From the NCBI GenBank assembly GCA_937915975.1, contig CALGGL010000370.1, forward strand, positions 1-5,288: a DNA stretch of 5,288 bases, given 5' to 3'. Made by a program: the position numbers and the translations under genes. Below are positions 5,140 to 5,288 of this stretch, piece by piece; within the stretch, counting starts at the first letter, position 1, and every line of letters begins with the position of its first letter. Source of the stretch: an uncultured Lachnospiraceae bacterium (GTDB taxonomy: Bacteria; Bacillota; Clostridia; Lachnospirales; Lachnospiraceae). The notes under the pieces were generated by a model. The model ran no database searches, was not told the origin of the DNA, and saw nothing but the letters and a program-made list of their open reading frames with translations.

Positions 5140-5288
5140 ATGTCATAGGGCGTGAGCCTTGTCACATAAATTACGTGTCTGAATAAAAAAGCAGGTATAC
5201 AGGAGCATTTAACCCGATTTGCGTTAAATCAAAAACGAAAATTCGCAATAGGTGCGTTAAAAAAATCGAACTGTTTGAGCATTGCTGG
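5140..5288. repeat. Second, diverged half-copy of the giant inverted repeat, cut by the window end
   Basis: The first part carries GGGCGTGAGCCTTGTCACAT (5148-5167), identical over 20 bases to 2315-2334. Further on, AACCCGATTTGCGT (5211-5224) equals the reverse complement of 2505-2518, and CGAACTGTTTGAGCA (5267-5281) equals the reverse complement of 2448-2462. Order and spacing follow the right arm of the 2282-2617 element read on the minus strand. The last match falls at that element's loop, so the window stops near the apex and the other arm should lie just beyond. It starts 1 to 3 bases after the hsp20 stop. Confidence 0.8.

Overview
The window looks like a piece of an AT-rich Firmicutes genome, most likely a Clostridia or Lachnospiraceae-type gut bacterium. 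The reasons are strong GGAGG ribosome sites, a PadR / HAAS (DUF1700) / DUF4097-type operon, a periplasmic-propeller sensor joined to an HD-GYP domain, and a small Hsp20. The assignment rests on gene content and style only.

Layout. (a) Bases 1 to about 170 do not fit the rest. They are GC-richer and encode, on the minus strand, an internal fragment of a HI0933/YhiN-type flavoprotein. This runs straight into the middle of the next gene, which is best read as a chimeric assembly join. (b) About 172-2277 (+) is the 3' part of a sensor gene: propeller repeats, a Y_Y_Y-like domain, one membrane segment and a complete HD-GYP domain for c-di-GMP breakdown. Its N-terminus is lost at the join. (c) 2282-2617 is a 336-bp giant imperfect inverted repeat. 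(d) 2618-2847 is a very AT-rich control region: a near-consensus sigma-A promoter, two palindromic operator candidates 32 bp apart, and an array of ATAATATT octamers in exact 17-bp register. (e) 2848-4552 (+) is a tight three-gene operon: PadR regulator, HAAS-type membrane protein, and a membrane-anchored repeat protein. (f) 4555-4668 is a second long hairpin. (g) 4737-5138 (+) is a small heat-shock protein with its own promoter. (h) 5140-5288 is a diverged half-copy of the giant inverted repeat, cut off by the window end.

How it works together. The PadR operon looks self-regulated: the repressor probably binds the palindromes over its own promoter and controls two envelope proteins, so it is plausibly an envelope-stress or membrane-sensing module. 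The HD-GYP sensor would lower c-di-GMP in response to an outside ligand. Hsp20 is an independent holdase unit.

The most unusual content is non-coding. Three long hairpins, two clearly of one family and the third sharing short motifs with it, each begin within a few bases of a stop codon. The other is the 17-bp-phased repeat array in the padR leader.
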